Source: Phylloscopus collybita
Taxonomy: Eukaryota > Chordata > Aves > Passeriformes > Phylloscopidae
Direction: 5' to 3'
DNA: 64,000 nucleotides
Assembly (NCBI GenBank): GCA_027886175.1
Contig: JAJNNQ010000126.1
Coordinates: 1,312,501 to 1,376,500 of the forward strand
In this document: positions 1 through 10,370 of the stretch, in pieces
Layout: each line of letters opens with the position of its first letter
Position numbering within the stretch: position 1 is the stretch's first letter
The notes under the pieces: generated by a model
The model's input: only the letters and a program-made list of their open reading frames with translations
What the model was told of the DNA's origin: nothing
The model's database searches: none
Position numbers and translations under genes: made by a program

Positions 1-917
1 TCGAGCAAAGTCACCTGGTGTATCTGTCCCTCCTCGCTCGGCACTGGACATATTTTATCTTTTTCTTATTATTATTAATTTATTTGGGTTTTTTTTTTTC
101 TTTTACTAATGATTCTTTTAATCGTCTATTTATTCGAAGAGGCTGTTCTCCTCTACACTTCCCCCGGCTTGTGCAGCACACAGGTGGAATCTCACTGTAT
201 ACCCGTATATTAGAGGGCTATCTGTTTCGTCTGGCCGTTGCTGAATAAGCAGACGTGACAGTGTTTATTTTACGAAAAGAAAACCCAGGGAAAGTCACGT
301 CATTAATCTTGATTGTGCATATTTAATGTATCTCGTGTATACAGGTGTGCCTGTACTCTCCTGCAACGAAACTAGAGAAGCAGTCCTACAACCACTGCGG
401 TACGAAGAGACATTCACGGGTTTTGAAAGGACTTGCCGAAGCCTGGGCTTTGGCAGGAGTGATGAGCGCGGTGCTGCAGTTGTGCGGGCACTGGATGGTG
501 ATATCGCCGGGTGCGAGACACACACTCCTGAATGTTCACACGCGTTTCGATGCACTCACAGGTTTTTCTATTCCACACAGGGGACAGAAATACCTTCGGA
601 TTGACCGTAGATAAGGCTTCCTGAGTCTTAAGAAACGAACGACTGCAAAAAACTGAATTTTCTAATTGTCCCTTTGATTCTAACATAAATTGCATAACCT
701 ATCATCTAAACATGGGGGCCTGCAGATTTCTGCATGCCTTTTTACTGTGTCGGCGAAAGGGAAACAGAATCAGTTCAACATCAGGTCTCCTGTGGCTTGG
801 AGGAAAGGCAAGTTTAATTATTTTTGATTAGGAAAAAATTTAAAACGCACAACCACAAATTTCCCTCCGAATTCAGCTCAGCGGCAGAAATTCTGAAGTT
901 CACGAGACACCGCGCCG

Positions 918-944
918 AAAAAAAAAAAAAAAAAAAAAAAAAAA
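918..944 (+). repeat. A27 homopolymer
   Basis: Twenty-seven uninterrupted A between CGCGCCG and a GGAGAGAGAG stretch, just before a CpG island. Confidence 0.9.
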
Positions 945-1039
945 GGAGAGAGAGAAAAGGTGCCTCTCGTCCAGTCCATCTGTACATTTTGGGCAGTTTT
1001 GTACATTTTGGGCACTACGATGCCTAGCCGATAGGTCTC

Positions 1040-1960
1040 TCCGTGGCGCAGAGCGCATCCTCGTAGGCTACGCGTCTTCCGCGGGCTTCCCGCGGTGATT
1101 CCCGCCGAGATGCCGCCGGCTGCCTTCCCTCTCCCACGCCCGGGCTCGGCGGAGCACGGCCGAGGCCGCGGAGGCTCTGCCCCGCTGCTCACAGCCCTCG
1201 GTGCCACCCGCGCTGCGGCAGCCGGGCCGGGCGCGGGGCTGTCCGAGGGGCTCCCGGTGCGTGCCTTCCCAACCCCGCAGCCTTTTCCCTTGTTGTTTTC
1301 GGTCCTGCCGGCAGCCGAGCGGCGAGCCGAGCCAGGCGGCTGGGAAAGGGGCCGGCGTGTTTCCAGGGCCGGCGGCCCGCAGTACACCTCCAGGCGGGGG
1401 ACTGGCGGCCGGGAACAGAGGTCTTCCGCAAGTGAAAAAGAAGAGCAAAGAGGTTTACCGACTTGGGACTGGCGTTCATGTCTCCATCTCTCCCCAAAAT
1501 CGACGGGCACCCATCTGAGCAAGGAGGCACCGAGCACGGTTGTTGCCGCGGCGTGGATCCGGCAGCACCTCGTTGCCTTCTGAGGTGGCACTCTCCTGCA
1601 GACACACACTTCTGCCCGGATGTCTCCTCCTTGGTCGTGCTTTGCAGCGCAGGAAGGGGCAGCGAGCAGAGACCCAAGGGCCGCCGCTCGACCTGACTCT
1701 CACGGCGAGGGTTGCAAATGAGAAAGGACTTTTAAAGAAGGGTGGAGAGGCCTTGCAGTCACCTGCGGCAGATTACTGGGGCTTGGGGGTGAGGAACGGA
1801 GGAGGCGGACACCTACCTGGTCGGGATGCGCCCAGCTGCGGGCACAGGGGCCCAGCCGGTCCCCGCCGGTGCTCGGGCTCCGATGGTGTGTGCGGCCCGT
1901 CGCCGAGGGGAGCAGGGGAAATACCACTGCAGGTGGAGGAGCCACTGTGAACAAGCTGAA
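1040..1960. promoter_or_regulatory. CpG island about 4 kb downstream of FOXD1
   Basis: The stretch is very rich in C, G and CpG, in contrast to its AT-rich surroundings, and starts about 100 bp after A27. It holds no recognisable gene. It could be the promoter of an unannotated non-coding RNA or a hypomethylated domain belonging to FOXD1. The call rests on base composition only. Confidence 0.5.
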
Positions 1961-3099
1961 AAACGGATCTGCATTGGTTAGCAAGCTCCAGAGCAGAGAG
2001 GGTTTGGCCACGATCATAATTTCCATTCTTTCTGTCAAATACGATATTATCAGAGACTACGGCAGCACTTACTGTAAGTACTGAGGGAAAGCACTACACA
2101 CGGAGTGGAGTCTCCGGGCCGTGCCAAGCGGCAGCTAAACCAGACCCACTTTCCCACAGATCCCCCGAGCAGGCCTCCGTCTCGACGGGGGCCACCGTGC
2201 GCTCTGCCCTCGCCACCAGCGCTGCAAGAAAGGGAGCAGCTGAGAGCAGGTGAGGGCCTTGCCCCCCTCTTTCATCTTCCGGCCTTCGTGATGGGGCCGG
2301 TCTTGGGTATTTGAAACCAGCCTGCGAGCACGGGATGTGCACCCCGCTGGCCCCAGGAGTGCTTCTCAGCGCACCTAAAATACACACCGGACCGAAGGTG
2401 CGGTCCAAAGGAGGTGCGGGTGGGGAAGGTTTGGGTTGAGAGCAGCTACAGGGCCGGGGAGCTGTGCACGGGAGCTATCGGGGCTCGGCCGGACCCCCGG
2501 GCTGCGCTGCCCGTCGCAGCCCACGGCGGTGTCGATAGAGTGGGCACGATGTCCGGCCCCTCTGCACAAGGCAGCGGGAACGCTCCAGCGGGAAGGGCGC
2601 AGTGTGTGGACGTGCAAACTAATCATCTTCGAAACCAGGGAGGGAAGCGGAAACCTCTTTTATAGGGGATGTGGGAAGGGACCTAACACAGTCCTGCTTA
2701 AGAGAAACGTTAAACAAGATACTTGAAAAGAAATAACTTTTTAAAAACCTAATTAAAAATATATAAATCACCCATCAGAGACAAAGAACTATGTGGAAGG
2801 AAACGTTTCTGGATAGAGACACTGTGTGTGGCATAAAAGACGATTGAATACATAAGGGCTTCATTAAATTCCCAATAGATAACATTTGGCTAAATCTATC
2901 CCTAGATTAAAACTCTGCATAATAGCACCATAAACTAAAAAGTTTCTTTTTGTGTGGTCCTTCAGGATGAACTGATTGAAACATTAGCCCCCTCATAGAG
3001 CAATCCCCTCCCAATTCAGATCCAGCAATTCGTCTCTCAGCCCTACGGGGATATGATGAGCAAGGAGACGGGTTAATGAATCCTCACTTTGTCTCTGGG

Positions 3100-4060
3100 A
3101 GGAGAAGGAGGCGACACTATACTGCATGTCCTACCAGATTGTTTATTAGGGCCCAGACTACTTTGGGGGAATTGTTCGTCCGGGCTCGGTCTTTGCGGGG
3201 ACTACTACACTGTCAGCCTCCCTGTTAGTCTTGAAAGCCGCGGAGAGCACGGCGGGCCATTAGCATGCGAATGGGGCGCTGCGGCCCGACGGTGCTGCGA
3301 GCTCATCAAAGGGCTGTGGGGCCGGCGCCTTTTCTGCCGGCACCTGCTCCGGGTCAGCGGCGGGGAAACAGGGACCCTCGGCATCGAGGCCAGGCGGCTT
3401 CTCCGCCGACTCGAGGAGAACAGGCAAAAGGGTCCTGCACCAGCACCCCAGCGCCCTTCCTCGACTCCCTTTTCCTTACAGGGAAAAAAAAAAAAAAAAA
3501 AAAAAAAATCTATGCCACCTACTGCAATTTGCTCCTGTCAGTTTCCCTACCAAAACTCCCAAGGGAAGGTCCTGTCCGCACGGGATGCAGGCAACCGGGG
3601 AAAAGCGCGGAAGGAGCAAGTGGCCCAGCAGCTCGCTTGCCGTTTACCTCTGAGGAGACCTGAAGGACGGGCGCTGGGCACACTCAGACCCCACTGTCCG
3701 CCGGCCTGGGCCGGGCTCTGCGTGAGGGAGGTCGCCGGGCTCCCCAGGGTCTACTGCGGAGAAGCCAAGAGAAACAAACAGGGTGGGTCGCCGGAATCTG
3801 CCCTTCTCGTGTAACTGCTGGTGGAGATGGCTAGGACTCGAGCAGACAGAGCCCAGACTGAGGGCCAGCAGCATCCCTCCTCGGGGACCCTGGCACCGCC
3901 GCACGGCCACAGCTGCCTTCCTCCCCGTAAAACCTTTCCCTGCTTGATTTTATCTGCCCTCTTCGAGGGGGGCCTCTGCTTAACTCGGCAGTCCGCGCTG
4001 CACCGGCCCGTCGGCCGGCGCATCCCCCGGCCAGCGCCGGGGAAAGTGAATTAACCGGTC
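3100..4060. promoter_or_regulatory. CpG-rich island with clustered transcription-factor-like motifs
   Basis: Within about 175 bp there is a forkhead-type TGTTTATT (3140-3147), an octamer/homeodomain-like CCATTAGCATGCGAATGG (3257-3274) and a TCF/LEF-type ATCAAAGG (3305-3312). They are followed by GC-rich DNA to about 4060, interrupted by A25 at 3484-3508. Single motifs are common by chance. Their density next to a developmental gene makes an enhancer reasonable but only inferred. Confidence 0.35.
3484..3508 (+). repeat. A25 homopolymer
   Basis: Twenty-five uninterrupted A within a GC-rich island, preceded by CTTACAGGG. Confidence 0.9.
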
Positions 4061-5428
4061 TCTTGTGAAAAGACTCGCTCTCCCCGGAGGATACGTACAC
4101 GGTGCCTCTGAGGTATTTTCCCTTTTGTTTTAGGAGTTAGAACGGACCTTACTTCTTTTTCTGCTAAGGAACCCGGGACACCCAAAGAGGCCTTCCAGCT
4201 CCAGATTGCAAATGGAGTCCAGCAGAGATCTTACGTCCAGTCTTTCTGCTTTTTGAAACCCACTATTTTAACACAGCATTTCTACAAACAAAACGGAGAA
4301 GCACCACTTTTCTGTCTACAAAAATATTTTAAACCAAGTATTTCTATATGTAAAACCCCTCCTCACTCCAAAGAGCACTAAAAAGCATCCCTCCCTTTTT
4401 AATTTTTTTATTATGAAAAATTACATAATTGATCCCCGAGTCTCCTAAATTGTTATAAATACAGTCGTAGTTGAAAAGCGCCTCCCTGGTTTGAAAAACG
4501 CGTGTTCCTAGCCCACAACAAGCATTCACACGCCTACTCTTAAAACATGCGATTCTCTTTTCCATATATAAGCTCTGAATATTTGAGGCCGGCTTTTTGG
4601 TTAAAAAATTTTTAAAGTCTATAAAATAGATATCTATCGATCTTACGCTATTAAAAACGAGTGTTTGGAATCAGAAAAGCTGCTTTCATGGTTTGTTTTG
4701 TACATTTAAATATCCTTACTTCGACAGCTTATACATTTAATCAACTCGTCACACGAGGATATTACAAAGCGAATTTCATACTCCATGTATCGAAAAGTAG
4801 AAACACATGCCGCTATTATCGTCACAGAAACATAAGTGTCTAGAACAAATCTCTCTTAAGTTCAATGCATGCCCTTTATTAATAGAATTTTCCTTTGGGC
4901 CTCTTGGAAACCAAACTATGATGCAGTTGTGATTTAAAACACACCCAAAAGTATAAAAATAGTTTTAAACCGGCTTTTTAATCAATCCCCTGATTGGTGC
5001 CTTACAGAACTGGGCTTTACTCCCTCTAGAGAGACCTATTTCTATTTATCCCCTCTTTCGTTCCTGCTGTTTTCTGTAGAGTGGTTTTTTTTGTTGTTGT
5101 TGTTTTGTTTGGGGGGGGAGGGGGTTATTGGTGTTGTGGGAGTTTTTTGTTTGTTTGTTTTTTATTGTTTGGTTTGTTTTGGGATTTTTTTTTTCTTTAT
5201 ATGCTAGGGTTAACAATGCATTGACTGCAAAGATTGTATTTTTATTTTCTTCTTCGCGGTCAAATCTGCACATAATAAATTTCAAGCTAGAATATCCCTT
5301 GACTATTGTGCTATTAATCCCAAAGAAAAAAAATATCAGTGTCCCAAAGAAAGGAGAAGTGCTAAGGAGGGAAGGATCCAAAGCCAATTGTTTGGCTGGG
5401 CTCCTTTGGTCTTTGGGTTGGGTTCTGA

Positions 5429-5455
5429 TTTTTTTTTTTTTTTTTTTTTTTTTTT
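5429..5455 (-). repeat. T27 homopolymer (A27 on the FOXD1 strand)
   Basis: An uninterrupted run of 27 T on the plus strand. On the FOXD1 strand it is an A-run with 13 bases between it and an AATAAA hexamer. It is genome-encoded in this assembly. Confidence 0.9.
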
Positions 5456-5468
5456 GAAAATTAAAAAT

Positions 5469-5474
5469 TTTATT
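5469..5474 (-). terminator. FOXD1: Candidate FOXD1 poly(A) signal (AATAAA)
   Basis: The plus strand reads TTTATT, so the minus strand has AATAAA, about 610 bp after the FOXD1 stop codon. The adjacent sequence is AT-rich and leads into A27 on the same strand. The 3' untranslated region would run from 6082 to about 5455. This is the most convincing hexamer I found downstream of the gene. Confidence 0.6.
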
Positions 5475-6082
5475 TTTGAAAATGTGTAAAAATTTTACAT
5501 TAAAATGGTACAATAATACTTGCCAGTAATTTTAACAATATTCCTTGTAAAGAATACGCATAAAGTACAAAATAAAAAACTCCGTAAGTCTATTATAATA
5601 CAAAACACAGGTTAAAATAAGAAATGATAATCTTGACTTTCTTCTGTGTAAACACGTTAATCTTTTCTTTTATAAAAGTACATGAGACAAGTGTACTAAA
5701 TGAAAAAGTATTGCTCTGCTGTCCTCCCTCAAGCCTTTTTCTCCTCCTGTACATTACTGTTTTCAAGCTCCTAGACCTGAGAATCTCTGAACTTTAACGG
5801 TTTAGAGACATTATTTATCACCACGTTCGTTTCTTTTTTAAGGAGTAGTGAGTAACTTTCCGATGTAGTGACCGCCTGCCCGTGCAGTATCTAGGTCTAC
5901 ACCTGGCTTTGCACTAGTGAAGGTCACGGGAGGTCCGTCGCTGGCGGCGGACGGCCCCCGAGCCCCGTCACAATTATCCCCACGCAAAGACAGGCAGCCC
6001 CTGCGGGCAGCGACCGCCGGGCGTCCGAGCGGCGGAGAAAGGAGATACCCCAGATCCTACCTTCGGAAAGACTCCCAAACAC

Positions 6083-7363
6083 TTAACAGTTAGAGATCCG
6101 TGCCGCGAAGCCGGGGGTGGCGGGCAGGGCGGCGGCGGGGGGCAGGCCGCTGCCGGCGCTCCCCAGCGAGCGGGCCAGCCCCGGCGCCGCGGTCGACTGC
6201 GAGGCGCAGCTGCTGCCCGCGCCGGGGCCGGGGCTTCCCCCGATGATGCTCTCGATGGAGAAGGGCGAGCGGGCCAGCGCCGCGCCGCTGCCGGGCTTGG
6301 CGGAGTGCAGCGAGGCCGCCAGCGCCGGGCCCAGCGGGTGCGCGTAGCCGAAGGGCGTCCGTGCCAGCTCCGCCGCCGGCAGCAAGGGGCCCGGCGGCGC
6401 GGCGGCGGCGGCGGGGGGCAGCGCCGCACCGGGGGCGCTGCCGGGGGCGGCGGGGGGCTGGCGGGGCGGCGGAGAGGGGTGGTGGAAGGCGAAGAGGGCG
6501 GAGTGGGGGTGGTAAGGCTGGAGCTGAAGACCGTAGCCGCAGCCGTAGGGTCCGTAGGCGCAGGGCGGCTGCTGCGGGGGCTGCGGCGGAGGCTGCGGGA
6601 GGAAGGCGGCGGGGTCCACGGCGCGCAGCAGAAGCTCGGGTGCCGGGAGCTGCTGCCGCTTGAAGCGCTTTCTGCGGCGCAGGAAGCTCCCGTTGTCGAA
6701 CATGTCGGCGGATTCGGGGTCCAGCGTCCAGTAGTTGCCCTTGCCAGGATTGCCGGGCTCCCGGGGGATTTTCACGAAGCAGTCGTTGAGGGAGAGGTTG
6801 TGGCGGATACTGTTCTGCCACGCGGGGAACTTCTCCCGGTAGTAGGGGAAGCGCCCGCTGATGAACTCGCAGATCTCACTCAGCGTCAGCCTCTTCTTGG
6901 GGCTCTGCAGGATGGCCATAGTGATGAGAGCGATGTAGGAGTAGGGCGGCTTCACCAGGCTGTTCTTGCCGCCGCCGCCGCCCGCCCCGCCGCCGCCGCC
7001 GCCGCCGCCGCCGTCCGCCCCGCCGCCGCCTGCCGTCGCCTTCTGCGGGCCAACCCGCGAGGGGGGCCGAGAGCCACCGGCAGCGTCCCCGCCGCCCGCC
7101 CCGCCGCCGCCGTCACCTACGCCTCCGCCGCGCACGGGCGACCGCGGCAGCAGGGCGGCGGCGTGGAGGTCGCCCACATCCTCCTCGTCCTCTTCCTCGT
7201 CGTCGTCCTCGTCCTCCTCCTCGTCCTCGGCGTAGGAGCGGCGGCGGCGGCGGCGGGTCTGTGGCTCCTCGTCGTCCTCCTCGTCGTCCTCCTCACCCAC
7301 CACATCGATGTCGGTCTCCTCAGCCAGCGTCGACGCCTCGGACATCTCCGAGCTAAGGGTCAT
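6083..7363 (-). CDS. FOXD1: Forkhead box protein D1, single exon
   Basis: An intronless gene for a 426-residue nuclear transcription factor. Residues 3-30 start with an [20 protein letters not shown] segment typical of FoxD proteins. An acidic, arginine and glycine-rich low-complexity region runs from about 24 to 132. The winged-helix forkhead domain is at about 133-236, with [10 protein letters not shown], the recognition-helix [15 protein letters not shown] and the basic tail RRRKRFKR. Proline- and alanine-rich sequence follows. The eh1-like Groucho-binding motif FSIESIIG is at 368-375, and the protein ends ARISNC like other FOXD1 proteins. The chosen ATG lies in CCGCGCCATGA and begins the conserved N-terminus. 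The paralogue was chosen because BTF3, ANKRA2 and UTP15 follow in the human 5q13.2 order. FoxD1 patterns the ventrotemporal retina and the kidney stroma in vertebrates. The long frame on the opposite strand is a GC artefact. Confidence 0.96.
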   Translation of the reverse strand: MTLSSEMSEASTLAEETDIDVVGEEDDEEDDEEPQTRRRRRRSYAEDEEEDEDDDEEEDEEDVGDLHAAALLPRSPVRGGGVGDGGGGAGGGDAAGGSRPPSRVGPQKATAGGGGADGGGGGGGGGAGGGGGKNSLVKPPYSYIALITMAILQSPKKRLTLSEICEFISGRFPYYREKFPAWQNSIRHNLSLNDCFVKIPREPGNPGKGNYWTLDPESADMFDNGSFLRRRKRFKRQQLPAPELLLRAVDPAAFLPQPPPQPPQQPPCAYGPYGCGYGLQLQPYHPHSALFAFHHPSPPPRQPPAAPGSAPGAALPPAAAAAPPGPLLPAAELARTPFGYAHPLGPALAASLHSAKPGSGAALARSPFSIESIIGGSPGPGAGSSCASQSTAAPGLARSLGSAGSGLPPAAALPATPGFAARISNC

Positions 7364-7932
7364 GGCGCGGCGGCGGGGCAGCGCATCGGTGGCGGCCGGC
7401 GCGGCGCGGCGGGCGAGCGGGCGCTCTCTCCGCCGCCGCCAGGCCTCCGCGCCGCTCCGCGGAGAGCCGCCCCGCCGCCGCCACGGGCAGGCGGGCCGCT
7501 CCGAGCCGCGCCGGCCCCCAGCGCCGCTGCCGCGCCTCTGGAGCGCTCCCGCCGCCCGCTCGGAGGCGGCGGCCGGTCAGGGTTTTGTTTCGGGGTATTT
7601 TTTGCTGCCGTTTGGATTCCTGTCTTTCTCTTTTTTTCCCCCTCCCTTTTCCCCCTTTGGTGGTCTTTTTCGGTTTTTTTCGGTTGGGATCGGTTATCGT
7701 GGGCGCAGGGAGGTTGTGCCGTCGTTCCTGGAAGTCGGTTTCCCCTTCTTTCTCCTCACCTCAGCCCCCAGACATTAATGGATGCGGGGCAGGAGGGAGC
7801 GCGCCTAGTCCTGGGAGGAGGAGAGGGGAGGAGGCTGGCGAGGAGGGAGGGCGTAGGGGATGGCTTGCTGGGCCTTAGGAAACACGGCGAAAAGGCTGGG
7901 GCTTAGTCCTAGCGGGGGCGGCCTTCCTCCCC

Positions 7933-7941
7933 GCCTTATAG
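7933..7941 (-). promoter_or_regulatory. FOXD1: TATA-like box upstream of FOXD1
   Basis: The minus strand reads CTATAAGGC about 570 bp before the FOXD1 start codon, at the edge of the CpG island. Transcription would then begin near 7905, giving a 5' leader of about 540 nt. No other TATA-like sequence is evident in the GC-rich leader. CpG-island initiation without TATA remains possible. Confidence 0.35.
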
Positions 7942-8155
7942 CGAGGGGGCCATCACATGGCTCCCAGCGTCAGACCCCGCCGGGGGGAGCGACGCCGTGT
8001 CTCCCCCCAAGAAGGGCGCCTCGCCACCGTCCCGGGCCTCCCTTCCCCCGCCCTCACCCCATCCAGGAGGGGCTCTGGGAGGGCAGCAGGGAGACCGGTG
8101 CCATATTTCGTGGAAAAAGGGGGAAATAAAGATAACACTTGACCCACCCCGGAGG

Positions 8156-8213
<58 letters not shown>
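8156..8213 (+). repeat. A30 followed by (GA)n microsatellite
   Basis: Thirty A at 8156-8185 pass directly into a GA dinucleotide repeat that ends about 8213. An AATAAA sits at 8125-8130 on the same strand. Confidence 0.9.
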
Positions 8214-8216
<3 letters not shown>

Positions 8217-8819
8217 GAAAAGTGTAAGACTGTCGCAAAGTGTAGGAGCATCTTTCCAGAAAACGTCCGGAGGGTCTAAGAGGTTCGCATGTTCCGGGGC
8301 TGCCCTCAGAGACAGGGTGCTGCTTCCCATGGGAAGGAAGGGGGGAAAAGAAATACAAATCGGAGAGTGAGATGGTGAGTTAAATAAACTTCAGACTTCT
8401 GTCCGCGGAACCGTTTAGAGACATCCTTCCCTACCTCTCCCCCGTCACCTCCAAGTTTAATTTACTTTAGAATCTTACTTTAGAATTAAATAAAATATCT
8501 CTCGATGCCGACCTCACAAGCTCTAGAAGAACAGCCTCCAAAACAAACCACTATTTTGAGTTTAATTGTAAGGCTATGGTTATTAAAGGGATAGAAGCAG
8601 CTCCCTCCTTTATGAGAAACACTAACAGAATTAGCATTACCTCCTTTGTAACTGTAAATTCACTGGCCTTTAGAACGGGACTTTCGCTTTAAGTAGGAGC
8701 AACACCCCTGAGAAAGCGACAGAGGATTGCTTGCTAATTTAGTGGCACTGTTCCCCTTTTCAGGTGATCTGAGAGACGACAGAAGACCGAGGCCCCCTTT
8801 ATGTAAGGGCTGGCAGGGA

Positions 8820-8820
<1 letters not shown>

Positions 8821-8877
<57 letters not shown>
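8821..8877 (+). repeat. A57 homopolymer
   Basis: Fifty-seven uninterrupted A, the longest homopolymer in the window. No AATAAA precedes it within 50 bases. The length in the real genome may differ, because such runs are error-prone in sequencing. Confidence 0.9.
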
Positions 8878-8879
<2 letters not shown>

Positions 8880-9586
8880 AGGCAAACAAAATAAAACCCC
8901 CACAAATTTGGACAGAATTGCAATTACCATGGTCTTAAAAAGAAAGGCTTTGAAAAATCCCATCGTTCCCAGTTCTGGCAGGATAAACCACAATCAGGAT
9001 CCGACTGGGATAGGAGTAGGGGAGCATTTCGTTCTCAAGCAGAAATTGTCATGAGAAGGGCAGACTGATGCATGAAGTCTTATTGATCAAATCTCGCTTT
9101 GCAAACAACGTACACACCCAATTTCTTGAAATACGTTTTCGATATATCGTCCTAACCCAAAGTTACAAGCCACCCTGTTGTAAACCCAGTTTCATGGATT
9201 TACAACATAATCCTTTCTACTATTTCCAAATAATCCTATTTACATCTTGTTCACTACTAAGGCGCCTGCAAGACAATACCACCAAAAGTTACAAAACAGG
9301 GGGGAAAAGAGAAAAGGGAAAAAAAGAGGACCTCTAGACTCAGAAACTAACTACTATTATGTTTTTCTGTAGAAAAATAGGTATCACTCGAGATTTACCG
9401 TTCCTACTGTTCATAAAATCTCCGAATTAGTTTTGAGGTCCTAGGGCAAGGAACCAAAAGAAAGGTAGACAGGATTTTTCGTCTTCAAGAAGTTTCTCGT
9501 CTTTACACAGAGTTAGCATTTTAGTTTCTGCTTCCTTTCCCCCTTTTTAACTCTTTTTCTTCTCCTAGCCTGAACGCTTAAAGCCG

Positions 9587-9590
<4 letters not shown>

Positions 9591-9628
<38 letters not shown>
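9591..9628 (+). repeat. A38 homopolymer
   Basis: Thirty-eight uninterrupted A following CCGTCTT, with no poly(A) signal just upstream. Confidence 0.9.
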
Positions 9629-9631
<3 letters not shown>

Positions 9632-10119
9632 CGCGCTTAAGTTTGAAGACGGGTGAAGTTTAAAAATGCACGGGGAAGAGCCACTATAGAGACAAACCAA
9701 AAGAGCCGGGGTCCGCGCTCGATCCTCTGGTAGCGGAACGCACGGGTGCTTCACTGAGCGTGTGACACCGGCGGCTCTTGAATAGCATCGAGTTCCCGGG
9801 AGCCTCGGCTGGGGTAAGGGTCTTTCTGGACGTGGGCGATAGGGGTGGCCTCGGGGGTTGATGGTGGGAACCCCTCTGGAAGGCTTGGGCGACACTGCAA
9901 GCTCTCGTCTGCCGCTGCGGGGTGTGTATGTTGTGTGTGTGGGCTGCTGAGGGGATTCCTTTTTGGAGATCAGTTGAGTCAGCCCCCAGTGCAATTAAGA
10001 CCTGATGTTACACGATCCCTGGAGATCGTGACGTGTCTTTTGAGTATCTTCTGATCGTTCCCGTCCCAAATCCGGCAGGTGCCGTTTCAAAAAGACAAGA
10101 AAGAAAAGGAGGAAGGCGG

Positions 10120-10370
10120 GCAGCGGCGGCTCAGTGCTGAGTGGCATTTCTCATGTTAAGACCCGGCCAGCGGCGGGGCCGCGGGCTTTGCCCTGTCCCC
10201 CACCTCGCGGCCGGTCCCGCTCCGCGCCGCTCCGCTCCGGGCGCCGCTCTGCGCGGACGGGGGATGCCATCTACCGGCAAGGAGCGCCGTGTGCGGGGGC
10301 AGGGGGCCCGGCCTGACCTCCCTGCCCAAAGCAGCCCGCGGGTTCGGGGAGGGATCCCCCGCTAAGCGAC
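10120..10370. promoter_or_regulatory. Small CpG island 2.8 kb upstream of FOXD1
   Basis: A compact block of GC-rich, CpG-dense DNA with no recognisable gene. It could be a distal element of FOXD1 or the promoter of a divergent non-coding RNA. The evidence is base composition only. Confidence 0.4.

Larger units (their letters stand above)
1..5428. other. Gene-free flank downstream of FOXD1, with CpG-rich islands
   Basis: I see no credible coding exon here. GC- and CpG-rich blocks alternate with AT-rich DNA. The GC-rich blocks are about 1040-1960, 2100-2600 and 3190-4060, and the AT-rich parts are about 1-330, 2690-2960 and 4250-5030. A27 lies at 918-944 and A25 at 3484-3508. A G/T-rich low-complexity stretch covers about 5085-5195. 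The open frames in the GC-rich blocks are low-complexity, overlap on both strands and match no family I recognise. Islands of this kind commonly accompany developmental transcription-factor genes, so enhancers or a non-coding transcript are plausible but unproven. Confidence 0.6.
5930..7960. promoter_or_regulatory. CpG island covering FOXD1 coding region and promoter
   Basis: Extremely GC- and CpG-rich sequence covers the whole coding exon and about 600 bp upstream of its start codon. It ends in purine-rich DNA near 7800-7860 and the TATA-like box near 7935. Confidence 0.8.
7960..10120. other. Gene-free sequence upstream of FOXD1
   Basis: No gene is seen. The segment holds A30 followed by a GA repeat (8156-8213), A57 (8821-8877) and A38 (9591-9628), separated by ordinary AT-rich DNA. 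An AATAAA at 8125-8130 lies 25 bases upstream of A30. Short open frames here are chance or homopolymer artefacts. Confidence 0.6.

Noticed and set aside
878..1609. 243-codon minus-strand frame and overlapping plus-strand frames
   Set aside because: CpG-island artefacts. Frames are open on both strands at once, the translation is Arg/Pro/Ala-rich, and one end is a poly-Phe run from the A-tract.
3089..3814. 241-codon plus-strand frame
   Set aside because: It reads through A25 as poly-Lys inside a GC-rich island, with no family resemblance.
5469..7363. FOXD1 as a retrogene copy
   Set aside because: Intronless structure and a trailing A27 fit, but all FoxD1 genes are single-exon and the syntenic neighbours show the ancestral locus. 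Only the A-tract placement is kept as a finding.
6305..7906. 533-codon open frame on the plus strand across FOXD1
   Set aside because: It is a GC-rich shadow of the FOXD1 coding strand, with low-complexity Ala/Arg/Gly translation and no recognisable domain.
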